From NCBI GenBank assembly GCA_024644425.1, contig JAHELA010000103.1:1-5513 (forward strand): 5,513 nucleotides of DNA, written 5' to 3'. Shown here piece by piece: positions 1-5,513 of the stretch. Position 1 is the stretch's first letter. The number at the start of each line of letters is the position of its first letter. The position numbers and the translations under genes are program-made. Below the pieces are notes generated by a model. The model saw only the letters and a program-made list of their open reading frames with translations. It had not been told where the DNA came from and ran no database searches. The stretch is from Nitrosomonadaceae bacterium. GTDB lineage: Bacteria > Pseudomonadota > Gammaproteobacteria > Burkholderiales > Nitrosomonadaceae.

Positions 1-144
1 GTATTTACTATGTTAACTATGGTGTTATTAGGTATATATGGTTATTCATTTTATGATACAGAAAAACTTGAAAAGTATGTTCACGCAATAGGAGGTTTAG
101 TTATAACTGTATGTGGAGTTGGAATGCTATTTTTAGGTTGGTAA
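1..144 (+). CDS. C-terminal end of a polytopic membrane protein (partial)
   Basis: An open frame enters from the left edge and ends at a TAA at 142-144, giving 47 residues with no start in view. Residues 1-18 are hydrophobic and look like the end of one membrane helix. A short charged loop (about 19-28, DTEKLEKYVH) follows, then a second glycine-rich hydrophobic segment (about 30-47) ends at the C-terminus in LGW. The pattern 'LE-x-Y-x-H-A-I-G-G-L' followed by a small-residue-rich helix recalls the last helix of TauE/SafE-like or nickel/cobalt-type (UreH/HupE-like) permeases. That is family resemblance from memory and weak on so short a piece. The codons read cleanly and the ending is natural, so I trust that it is coding more than I trust the family. 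It is convergent with folE2 and not part of that operon. Confidence 0.6.
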   Translation, partial: VFTMLTMVLLGIYGYSFYDTEKLEKYVHAIGGLVITVCGVGMLFLGW

Positions 145-187
145 ACAGAACTAATTTTTATCGACTGAATTTATATTAAAGGAATTT

Positions 188-226
188 TAAAATAAGGGTA
201 GTAATAATATTATTGTTGTTATTTTA
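188..226. repeat. Nested AT-rich inverted repeat in the convergent gap
   Basis: TAAAATAA at 188-195 is the exact reverse complement of TTATTTTA at 219-226. Between them AATAATATTATT (203-214) is a perfect 12-base palindrome on nearly the same centre. In a plus-strand transcript the stem could run almost continuously, because TAGT (199-202) can pair with GTTG (215-218) using three G-U pairs, leaving only GGG (196-198) bulged. On the minus strand those positions become C-A mismatches, so the fold favours rightward RNA. It starts 43 bases after the stop of the plus-strand gene and could act as a weak terminator or 3' stabilising hairpin. It has few G-C pairs and no following T-run, so it is not a textbook intrinsic terminator. 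Confidence 0.4.
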
Positions 227-286
227 CAAACATTTGCTACATTATTAAGAATTATTATTAGGTATACTTGACTTGTTCTTCGTATA

Positions 287-1084
287 TTAAGTTTTATTTT
301 GCTCAATTAGTGCATAAGCAGAATGATTATGAATGGACTCAAAATTCTCAGATTCAACCATGTAGGCATCAATTCGTGCGTCTTTATTTAATTCTACAGC
401 TACATCACGAACCAAGTCTTCTACAAACCTAGGATTATCGTAAGCTTTTTCTGTTACATATTTTTCATCGGGGCGTTTAAGTAATCCATAGAGCTCGCAT
501 GACGCTTTATCTTCAGCTATTCGCACTATATCTTCGATCCAAACAAAGCTATTGGTGCGTACAGAGATTGACATGTGTGAGCGCTGATTGTGTGCGCCAT
601 AATCAGAAATTTTCTTAGAACACGGACATAAGCTAGCTACAGGCACAATTACTTTCATAGTAAATTCATAAACTCCATTTTTTATTTCGCCAATGAAGGT
701 TACTTCATAATCTAGGAGGCTTTTAACTCCAGAAACTGGGGCAGACTTATTTATAAAATAAGGAAATGTCATTTCAATATGGCCAGAGTCTGATCCTAGT
801 TTTTTTATCATTGTATGTAGGATATTCTCAAAGGATTCAACAGAAATTTCACGCTCGTGGCCATTTAGTATCTCCACAAAACGTGACATGTGAGTGCCCT
901 TAAAGTTATGCGGCAGATTCACATACATGTTGAATACTGCGACAGTGTGTTGTACACCACCATTTTTATCAGCAACTTTAACTGGGTGACGAATGGCTTT
1001 AATACCTACTCTATCAATTGCAATATGTCTAGTGTCCGGTGTGCTTTGCACATCAGCAATAGGAAAATCGACTTGTTTATTCAT
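287..1084 (-). CDS. folE2: GTP cyclohydrolase IB (FolE2)
   Basis: A 265-residue cytoplasmic enzyme of the COG1469 family. It converts GTP to 7,8-dihydroneopterin triphosphate, the first step of tetrahydrofolate synthesis, and is the alternative to the zinc-dependent FolE. Visible hallmarks are an N-terminal IADVQS segment (9-14), the block SLCPCSKKISDYGAHNQRSH (151-170) with C153, C155, H165 and H170 that includes the family's metal-site cysteine and histidine, CELYG (196-200), and the C-terminal ESENFESIHNHSAYA (244-258) with the conserved Glu and His residues of the active site. Length is normal for the family and no key residue is missing. The ATG at 1084 gives the expected MNKQVDFPIAD start, with a weak Shine-Dalgarno AAGAGA (1098-1093) 8 bases upstream. 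It lies 68 bases after dxs and is probably last in the operon. I see no clear intrinsic terminator after its TAA. Close to Nitrosomonas-type FolE2 as I remember it. Confidence 0.96.
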   Translation of the reverse strand: MNKQVDFPIADVQSTPDTRHIAIDRVGIKAIRHPVKVADKNGGVQHTVAVFNMYVNLPHNFKGTHMSRFVEILNGHEREISVESFENILHTMIKKLGSDSGHIEMTFPYFINKSAPVSGVKSLLDYEVTFIGEIKNGVYEFTMKVIVPVASLCPCSKKISDYGAHNQRSHMSISVRTNSFVWIEDIVRIAEDKASCELYGLLKRPDEKYVTEKAYDNPRFVEDLVRDVAVELNKDARIDAYMVESENFESIHNHSAYALIEQNKT

Positions 1085-1117
1085 ATTGTTTATCTCTTGA
1101 AGTGATGATTCCTGCTG

Positions 1118-1134
1118 AGGGTGATCATAACCCT
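1118..1134. repeat. Small inverted repeat in the dxs-folE2 gap
   Basis: AGGGT (1118-1122) and ACCCT (1130-1134) form perfect 5-base arms around a 7-base loop. In the leftward transcript this sits between the dxs stop and the folE2 start, about 33 bases before the start codon. No T-run follows on the minus strand, so it is not an intrinsic terminator. It may be a minor processing or mRNA-stability hairpin, or chance. Confidence 0.2.
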
Positions 1135-1152
1135 ACAAAATGGTTGAGTAAA

Positions 1153-2997
1153 CTACTCAGATAATTTTTCCTTAATAGCTTTAATAATTCCGGTTTTATC
1201 TCGCCCACAGTCAACTAACATCTGAGTTGGGTCACCTTGGTCTATAAAAATATCTGGTAGACCTAGTTGTAGTACTGAAGTAGAAATATTCATATTTTCT
1301 AGCGATTCCAACACAGCACTACCTGCCCCACCCATGGTAGTGTTTTCCTCTACTGTCACAAGCAGGCTGTGGTTTGTAGCCAAGTGTAAGACAAGATCAT
1401 CATCCAAAGGTTTTACAAATCGCATATTGGCAACCGTGGCGTTTAGTTCTTCTGCTGCTTCTAGACAAGGCTTGAGCATGCTTCCAAATGCTAATAGAGC
1501 AATTTTTTCTCCTTTGCGACGAATCTCACCAAGTCCTATTTTCAATGCTTTCATTTCTTTTATTGGAACAACCCCAACTCCAGCACCACGCGGATATCGC
1601 ACCGCTGAAGGAGTATCCATTTGGAACGCAGTGTAGAGCATCTGACGACATTCATTCTCATCTGCGGGAGTCATCACTGTGATATTGGGTATACATCGTA
1701 AATAAGTTAAATCAAAACTTCCTGCATGAGTGGGGCCGTCTGCCCCTACTAGTCCGGCTCTATCAATAGCAAAAACTACTGGAAGGTTTTGTATGGCAAC
1801 ATCATGAATCAACTGATCATATGCACGTTGCAGAAAGGTCGAATAGATCGCAACTACAGGTTTCATACCATCGCATGCCAGGCCAGCTGCAAAAGTGACT
1901 GCATGCTGCTCGGCAATACCGACGTCAAAGTAACGATCAGGATATTCCTGAGAAAATTTTACTAGTCCTGAGCCTTCGCGCATAGCTGGTGTAATTCCAA
2001 CCAGACGATGATCTAATTCTGCCATATCACATAACCAGTCACCAAAGACCTGAGTATATGAAGGTTTTCCTGATGCTTTAGAAACGATACCTGCTTCTGG
2101 ATTAAACTTAGATACTCCATGATAAAGAATTGGGTCATCTTCTGCAGCTTTATATCCCTCTCCTTTGCGGGTCACTACATGCAAGAACTGAGGTCCGCTG
2201 AGGTTTTTTAGATTTTTTAGTGTGGTTATTAGTTTCTCAAGATCATGACCATCAATAGGCCCGATGTAGTTGAAACCAAATTCCTCGAACAAGGTACTAG
2301 GTGATAGCATACCTTTCACATGTTCTTGGGTGCGATTAGCAAGTTCGAGTACAGACGGCACTACACCAAGTACTTTTTCACCGGCACGTCTCGCTGTGGC
2401 ATAAACTTTTCCTGTTAAAAGGCTGGTTAGATGATTATTAAGTGCGCCCACTGGAGGTGAAATGGACATGTCGTTGTCGTTCAAGATCACCAGTAAATTG
2501 GTATCCATTGCACCAGCATTATTCAATGCCTCAAATGCCATGCCTGCACTCATAGCCCCATCACCAATTATGGCCACTACACGTCGGTCTGTGTTCTCTA
2601 ATTGTGCTGCAACTGCCATGCCTAGTGCAGCACTAATTGAGGTACTGGAATGAGCTGTACCGAAAGCATCGTACTCACTCTCGTCACGCCGGGGAAATCC
2701 AGCCACACCACCTTGCATACGCAACTTTTCCATACCTTCGCGTCGACCTGTCAGTATTTTATGGACGTATGTTTGGTGACCTACGTCCCATACCAACCTA
2801 TCATGTGGCGTGTTGAACACATAGTGTAGGGCAATGGTTAATTCAACTGTACCAAGATTAGAGGATAAATGGCCGCCAGTTTTAGATACTGATTCGACTA
2901 GAAATTCACGCAATTCTTTAGCAAGTTGAGGTAATACATCTCGCTCCAGCTCACGTAATTGAGAAGGGTAGTTAATGGTGTCAAGCAGTGGGTACAT
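1153..2997 (-). CDS. dxs: 1-deoxy-D-xylulose-5-phosphate synthase
   Basis: A 614-residue thiamine-diphosphate enzyme that joins pyruvate and glyceraldehyde 3-phosphate to form DXP, the first step of the MEP isoprenoid pathway and a precursor of thiamine and pyridoxal phosphate. It acts in the cytoplasm as a dimer. The domains follow transketolase order. The N-terminal cofactor domain has GGHLSSNLG (41-49, catalytic-type H43), VGHQTYVHK (72-80), AHSSTS (115-120) and the ThDP/Mg motif GDGAMSAG (145-152) through ILNDNDMS (171-178). The pyrimidine domain has DVGIAEQHAVTFAAG (358-372, with E363 for cofactor activation) and GLVGADGPTHAG (415-426, D420 and H424). The C-terminal domain follows to KEKLSE. 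Length is typical, slightly short at the N-terminus. An in-frame TAA abuts the ATG at 2997 and fixes the start; only a weak GGA (3007-3005) serves as ribosome binding site. It lies 61 bases after ispA and 68 before folE2. No residue loss seen. Confidence 0.98.
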   Translation of the reverse strand: MYPLLDTINYPSQLRELERDVLPQLAKELREFLVESVSKTGGHLSSNLGTVELTIALHYVFNTPHDRLVWDVGHQTYVHKILTGRREGMEKLRMQGGVAGFPRRDESEYDAFGTAHSSTSISAALGMAVAAQLENTDRRVVAIIGDGAMSAGMAFEALNNAGAMDTNLLVILNDNDMSISPPVGALNNHLTSLLTGKVYATARRAGEKVLGVVPSVLELANRTQEHVKGMLSPSTLFEEFGFNYIGPIDGHDLEKLITTLKNLKNLSGPQFLHVVTRKGEGYKAAEDDPILYHGVSKFNPEAGIVSKASGKPSYTQVFGDWLCDMAELDHRLVGITPAMREGSGLVKFSQEYPDRYFDVGIAEQHAVTFAAGLACDGMKPVVAIYSTFLQRAYDQLIHDVAIQNLPVVFAIDRAGLVGADGPTHAGSFDLTYLRCIPNITVMTPADENECRQMLYTAFQMDTPSAVRYPRGAGVGVVPIKEMKALKIGLGEIRRKGEKIALLAFGSMLKPCLEAAEELNATVANMRFVKPLDDDLVLHLATNHSLLVTVEENTTMGGAGSAVLESLENMNISTSVLQLGLPDIFIDQGDPTQMLVDCGRDKTGIIKAIKEKLSE

Positions 2998-3058
2998 TTA
3001 AATCCAAAAAAATAATAAAACGTTATACAGTACGATTGATGAGAAAGAGTTATTAGTA

Positions 3059-3952
3059 TCAAAACTCTCGCTGTATTATAAAGTCAGTTACTTGTCGCAA
3101 TCGTGTTGCTGTTGTACCGAAATATTCAAGTGACTGATATGCATCATGTCGCAATTCCTCTGCTAGTTTACGAGCCTGGTTGACTCCTAGAATACTTACA
3201 TAAGTTGGTTTGTTGTTTTCTGCATCTTTACCCGCAGTCTTACCTAAAGTGGCTGTGGTTGCTTCGGTATCAAGTACATCGTCTACCACTTGGAACGCAA
3301 GCCCAATATTTTTTGCAAAATGATCAAGATTTTTTAGTTGCAAATCATTTAAGCTTTTACCACAACAAGCACCTATCATAACAGCAGCTCTGATTAGTGA
3401 TCCGGTTTTGTGTATATGCATAAACTCGAGTTCTGGAAGACTTAAGGTCTTACCAATACTAGCAAGGTCAACTGCCTGTCCACCTGCCATGCCGCGCGAT
3501 CCAGCTGCCTGCGCAAGTCGCTTTATCATCTCCAATTGTACATGGGGAGTATCGGCCAGACGATACTCTGCTAACAATTGAAAAGCTAGGCTCTGCAAAC
3601 TATCTCCGACTAGTAGTGCAATAGCTTCATTATATTCTATATGACAAGTTGGTTTGCCTCGCCGCAATACATCATTATCCATACACGGTAGATCATCATG
3701 TACTAGTGAGTATGCGTGAATCAATTCAACCGCAATAGCGGCGATGGTTACTCGTTCTTCATCTGCCATGCTAAGCTCTCCAGCTGCATAGGCAAGCAAT
3801 GGACGTATTCGCTTTCCACCTCCTAGAACAGTGTAACGCATTGCATCATGCAGTTGTTCTGGTGAGAACTTTGCAGAGGGAAGAAGGGTTTCTAGGGAGG
3901 TTTCTATGCGCGCCTGGCGGTTTCTAGCCCAGTCCTGAAAATCACTGATCAT
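3059..3952 (-). CDS. ispA: Farnesyl diphosphate synthase (short-chain trans-polyprenyl synthetase)
   Basis: A 297-residue all-helical cytoplasmic prenyltransferase that condenses DMAPP with two IPP to give farnesyl diphosphate, the precursor of the quinone tail and undecaprenyl phosphate. Motifs appear in order: GGGKRIRP (44-51), the first Asp-rich motif within YSLVHDDLPCMDND (81-94) carrying the bacterial two-residue insert (D86, D87, D92), GMAGGQAVDL (154-163), HIHKTG (179-184), the second Asp-rich motif FQVVDDVLD (220-228) and GKTAGKDAENNKPTY (237-251). Y81 and S82 lie five and four residues before the first motif, as in E. coli IspA, which supports a C15 product; a geranyl product is less likely but not excluded. 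Length matches the family. The ATG at 3952 overlaps the end of xseB by 11 bases and has no recognisable Shine-Dalgarno, so translation is probably coupled to xseB. dxs follows after 61 bases. Confidence 0.97.
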   Translation of the reverse strand: MISDFQDWARNRQARIETSLETLLPSAKFSPEQLHDAMRYTVLGGGKRIRPLLAYAAGELSMADEERVTIAAIAVELIHAYSLVHDDLPCMDNDVLRRGKPTCHIEYNEAIALLVGDSLQSLAFQLLAEYRLADTPHVQLEMIKRLAQAAGSRGMAGGQAVDLASIGKTLSLPELEFMHIHKTGSLIRAAVMIGACCGKSLNDLQLKNLDHFAKNIGLAFQVVDDVLDTEATTATLGKTAGKDAENNKPTYVSILGVNQARKLAEELRHDAYQSLEYFGTTATRLRQVTDFIIQREF

Positions 3953-4196
3953 CTATGCTAGGCGGCGAGAAATTTTTGAGTGTATTAGCTTCAAGAAGGC
4001 GTACCTGTTGTTGTGCATTCTGAAGCACAGCTTGGCAATATTGAAGCAATTCTGTGCCACGTTTGTGTGCTAAAAGAGAAGCCTCCAAAGGCATTTGTCC
4101 TGCTTCCATTGAGGCAACTATATTTTCTAATTCAGTCAGTCCCGCTTCAAAATTTTCTGGTTTGGTTGATTTGACTGGCTTGGAGTTTTTTGTCAT
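3942..4196 (-). CDS. xseB: Exodeoxyribonuclease VII small subunit
   Basis: An 84-residue protein, the expected size for the small subunit of exonuclease VII, which with XseA degrades single-stranded DNA from both ends in repair and recombination. The core FEAGLTELENIVASMEAG (16-33) followed by PLEASLLAHKRGTELLQYC (36-54) and a QQQV-x-LLE segment (62-69) is the family's paired amphipathic helices. Residues 1-14 are a basic, low-complexity extension (MTKNSKPVKSTKPE) and the C-terminus is acidic. An in-frame TAA five bases upstream rules out a longer start, so ATG 4196 stands although no good Shine-Dalgarno lies just in front of it. It is the first gene of the leftward operon and overlaps ispA by 11 bases. 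The xseB-ispA-dxs order is common in Proteobacteria. The large subunit gene xseA is not in this window. Confidence 0.93.
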   Translation of the reverse strand: MTKNSKPVKSTKPENFEAGLTELENIVASMEAGQMPLEASLLAHKRGTELLQYCQAVLQNAQQQVRLLEANTLKNFSPPSIDDQ

Positions 4197-4246
4197 GATA
4201 AGTTAAGTGTGTAAATGGTGTATGAGTGATTCCTCCGAAAGAGTTA

Positions 4247-4276
4247 AAAGTAACGCAATTGACCGGGTCAGGTCAA
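4247..4276 (-). promoter_or_regulatory. Candidate promoter of the xseB-ispA-dxs-folE2 operon
   Basis: On the minus strand TTGACC (4276-4271) matches the sigma70 -35 box at five of six positions. Eighteen bases later TACTTT (4252-4247) is a poor -10 box, keeping only the first two and the last base of TATAAT. The start site would fall about 40-45 bases before the xseB ATG. The -35 lies inside the dyad at 4257-4278, so a protein bound there could control access. The weak -10 makes this tentative. Confidence 0.3.
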
Positions 4277-4278
4277 TT
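4257..4278. promoter_or_regulatory. Perfect 8-6-8 dyad, candidate operator
   Basis: AATTGACC (4257-4264) and GGTCAATT (4271-4278) are exact inverted repeats around the 6-base spacer GGGTCA. It is 22 bases long and lies between divergent genes, 60 bases from the xseB start and 159 from the Rieske gene start. The spacer adds a further GGTCA, so GGTCA occurs twice in tandem at 4266-4275. Size and symmetry suit a dimeric helix-turn-helix regulator. No T-run flanks it on either strand, so a terminator role is unlikely. I cannot name the regulator. Confidence 0.45.
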
Positions 4279-4358
4279 AAATACTTGAAATTTTCTTTTC
4301 ATGTTTCAATCTTTTGTGCTGGATTTCGGCTTTTATAGTATTAAGTAGCTTCTCCCTC

Positions 4359-4388
4359 ATGACCTACTAAATCTGTTTAACATATAAT
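4359..4388 (+). promoter_or_regulatory. Candidate sigma70 promoter of the Rieske oxygenase gene
   Basis: TATAAT at 4383-4388 is a perfect -10 hexamer. ATGACC at 4359-4364 matches the -35 consensus at four of six positions, with an 18-base spacer. Transcription would begin near 4395, leaving a leader of roughly 40 bases. The -35 contains TGACC, the same pentamer as in the upstream dyad. An overlapping TATACT (4392-4397) is an alternative -10 but has no convincing -35. Confidence 0.5.
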
Positions 4389-4416
4389 TTATATACTACA
4401 TCAGATTTTTACACTC

Positions 4417-4422
4417 AAGGAG
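4417..4422 (+). promoter_or_regulatory. Ribosome binding site of the Rieske oxygenase gene
   Basis: AAGGAG is a strong Shine-Dalgarno but lies 15 bases before the ATG at 4438, longer than usual. An in-frame TAA at 4426-4428 excludes any start closer to it in this frame, so the pairing with ATG 4438 is the best available. Confidence 0.55.
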
Positions 4423-4437
4423 ATATAAAGCGCCAAT

Positions 4438-5513
4438 ATGTCTAGTCTTGTTAACGTTACGCGGCTAACTCAGAAATCGGCTCAACTGCCGGTTAGCTGG
4501 TACCTTGATTCTCATATATATGAATTAGAAAAGCATCTCTTATTTGACCAGGGACCAGGTTACGTAGGTCATGAAATTATGGCACCAAATTTTGGTGATT
4601 ATTATGTGTTGGAGTGGATGGATAGTGCCAAGGTACTAGTTAACAATAAAAATGGTATTCAGCTGCTTTCCAATGTTTGTCGCCATCGGCAGTCCCTCCT
4701 GCTCAAGGGAAGCGGTAATATCAGAAACATTGTTTGTCCTGTACACCACTGGACCTATGATATTAATGGTAAGTTGCGGGGCGCACCTCACTTTTCCGAT
4801 AATCCTTGTCTAGATCTTCAGAAAACCTCACTTCAAAATTGGAATGGCTTATTATTTTCTGGTAGACGCAATGTTTCATACGATATGGCTAATTTAAGCA
4901 CACTAGTAGATTTCGATTTTTCCGGATATATCCTAGATCGAGTACAAGTGAAGGAATATTCATGTAATTGGAAAACTTTTATTGAGGTATTTCTAGAAGA
5001 TTACCATGTTGAGTCGTACCATCCTGGCCTTAGAAATTTTGTCAATATTGAAGAATTAAAATGGGAATTTGATAGCTGGTATAACATGCAGATTGTTGGC
5101 GTGAACCATGCTCTTACTTATCCTGGCACTCCAATTTATGCTAAATGGCATGAGCAAGTGTTGCGTCAGACTTCAGGCAAGGCACCATACCACGGAGCAA
5201 TATGGATGCTCTATTATCCCAACATCATGCTTGAATGGTACCCGCATGTACTTATTATTAGTACTTTGTTACCAACCGGAATAGAAAGCTGCACTAATGT
5301 GGTTGAATTCTATTATCCTGAAGAAATTACTTTGTTTGAGCGTGACTTTGTAAATACTGAACAGGCAGCATACAACGAAACAGCAGAGGAAGATGACAGG
5401 ATTTGTAAGCTAATGACAGCTGGGCGACGCGCATTAATGAATCAGGGCATCAATGAAGTTGGTCCTTATCAGTCTCCAATGGAAGATGGCATGATGCACT
5501 TTCATGAATTCCT
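4438..5513 (+). CDS. Rieske [2Fe-2S] non-heme iron ring-hydroxylating oxygenase, alpha subunit (partial at 3' end)
   Basis: The frame opens at ATG 4438 and is unbroken to the window edge, giving 358 codons. The Rieske domain (about 35-145) has its cluster ligands at C81-R-H83 and C100-P-V-H103. The catalytic domain has NWKTFIEVFLEDYHVESYHPG (177-197), where H190 and H195 match the two iron-binding histidines and E187 sits where many relatives have the bridging Asp/Glu between subunits. A later GAIWMLYYPNIMLEWYPHV stretch fits the C-terminal half of the substrate pocket. The end (SPMEDGMMHFHEFL) looks like the family's last conserved block, so perhaps ten residues are missing. There is no signal peptide or membrane helix. 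It is divergent from xseB, a pairing I recall as conserved in Betaproteobacteria. No beta subunit, ferredoxin or reductase is in view, and the substrate is unknown. Alpha-only oxygenases of this kind can act on aromatics or quaternary amines, but nothing here decides between them. Confidence 0.92.
   Translation, partial: MSSLVNVTRLTQKSAQLPVSWYLDSHIYELEKHLLFDQGPGYVGHEIMAPNFGDYYVLEWMDSAKVLVNNKNGIQLLSNVCRHRQSLLLKGSGNIRNIVCPVHHWTYDINGKLRGAPHFSDNPCLDLQKTSLQNWNGLLFSGRRNVSYDMANLSTLVDFDFSGYILDRVQVKEYSCNWKTFIEVFLEDYHVESYHPGLRNFVNIEELKWEFDSWYNMQIVGVNHALTYPGTPIYAKWHEQVLRQTSGKAPYHGAIWMLYYPNIMLEWYPHVLIISTLLPTGIESCTNVVEFYYPEEITLFERDFVNTEQAAYNETAEEDDRICKLMTAGRRALMNQGINEVGPYQSPMEDGMMHFHEF

Noticed and set aside
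890..1105. Plus-strand open frame of 71 codons opposite the start of folE2
   Set aside because: It is antisense to well-conserved folE2 coding sequence, has no plausible ribosome binding site and shows no recognisable protein features.
1334..1682. Two overlapping plus-strand open frames (1334-1636 and 1488-1682) inside dxs
   Set aside because: Both lie opposite the conserved C-terminal part of dxs in different frames, and their serine/leucine-rich translations look like antisense shadows.
2462..2653. Plus-strand open frame of 63 codons inside dxs
   Set aside because: It is opposite the thiamine-diphosphate motif region of dxs, which explains the lack of stops; it has no independent support.
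3022..3027. TATAAC on the minus strand in the ispA-dxs gap as an internal dxs promoter
   Set aside because: The -10-like hexamer has no acceptable -35 at 16-18 bases and is not a proper extended -10, and the region is AT-rich enough to give such words by chance.
4231..4236. GGAGGA on the minus strand upstream of xseB, a strong Shine-Dalgarno-like word
   Set aside because: It is 34 bases before the xseB ATG, too far to serve it. An in-frame TAA separates them, and no ATG, GTG or TTG follows at a suitable distance to make a leader peptide.
4285..4309. TTGAAA (4285-4290) and TTTCAA (4304-4309) as a second operator
   Set aside because: The 6-base AT-rich arms with a 13-base spacer do not extend and are readily expected by chance in this composition.
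1..5513. Mobile element, CRISPR array, tRNA/rRNA or toxin-antitoxin system
   Set aside because: Reading both strands showed no transposase, repeat-spacer pattern, cloverleaf or small paired genes; nearly all sequence is explained by the six genes listed.

Overview
The window looks like bacterial chromosome from a fairly AT-rich betaproteobacterium. FolE2, IspA and the Rieske protein read like betaproteobacterial family members. The order Rieske oxygenase / xseB-ispA-dxs-folE2 is one I associate with Betaproteobacteria, including the Nitrosomonas and Burkholderia/Ralstonia groups. FolE2 in particular resembles Nitrosomonas-type sequences. This placement comes from memory of the families, not from a search.

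Layout: positions 1-144 hold the last 47 codons of a plus-strand membrane protein. A short AT-rich convergent gap (145-286) follows and contains a nested inverted repeat. From 4196 down to 287 the minus strand carries four co-directional genes, read right to left: xseB (exonuclease VII small subunit), ispA (farnesyl diphosphate synthase), dxs (DXP synthase) and folE2 (GTP cyclohydrolase IB). xseB and ispA overlap by 11 bases. The two following gaps are 61 and 68 bases, so a single operon is likely. A 241-base divergent intergenic region (4197-4437) comes next, with a perfect 8+6+8 dyad, four copies of a TGACC/GGTCA pentamer and a good sigma70-type promoter reading right. From 4438 to the end the plus strand encodes a Rieske non-heme iron oxygenase alpha subunit. 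It is cut by the window edge, probably only about ten residues short.

How the genes work together: dxs makes DXP, the entry metabolite of the MEP isoprenoid pathway (also used for thiamine and pyridoxal phosphate). ispA condenses the IPP/DMAPP formed later in that pathway into farnesyl diphosphate, feeding quinone and undecaprenyl lipids. folE2 starts folate synthesis from GTP, and xseB serves DNA repair. The operon is therefore a housekeeping cluster, not one pathway. The divergent Rieske oxygenase has no visible electron-transfer partner here and its substrate is unknown.

I found no mobile element, CRISPR array, tRNA or rRNA, and no sign of a new defence or accessory system. The least explained parts are the Rieske oxygenase and the repeat-bearing intergenic region in front of it.
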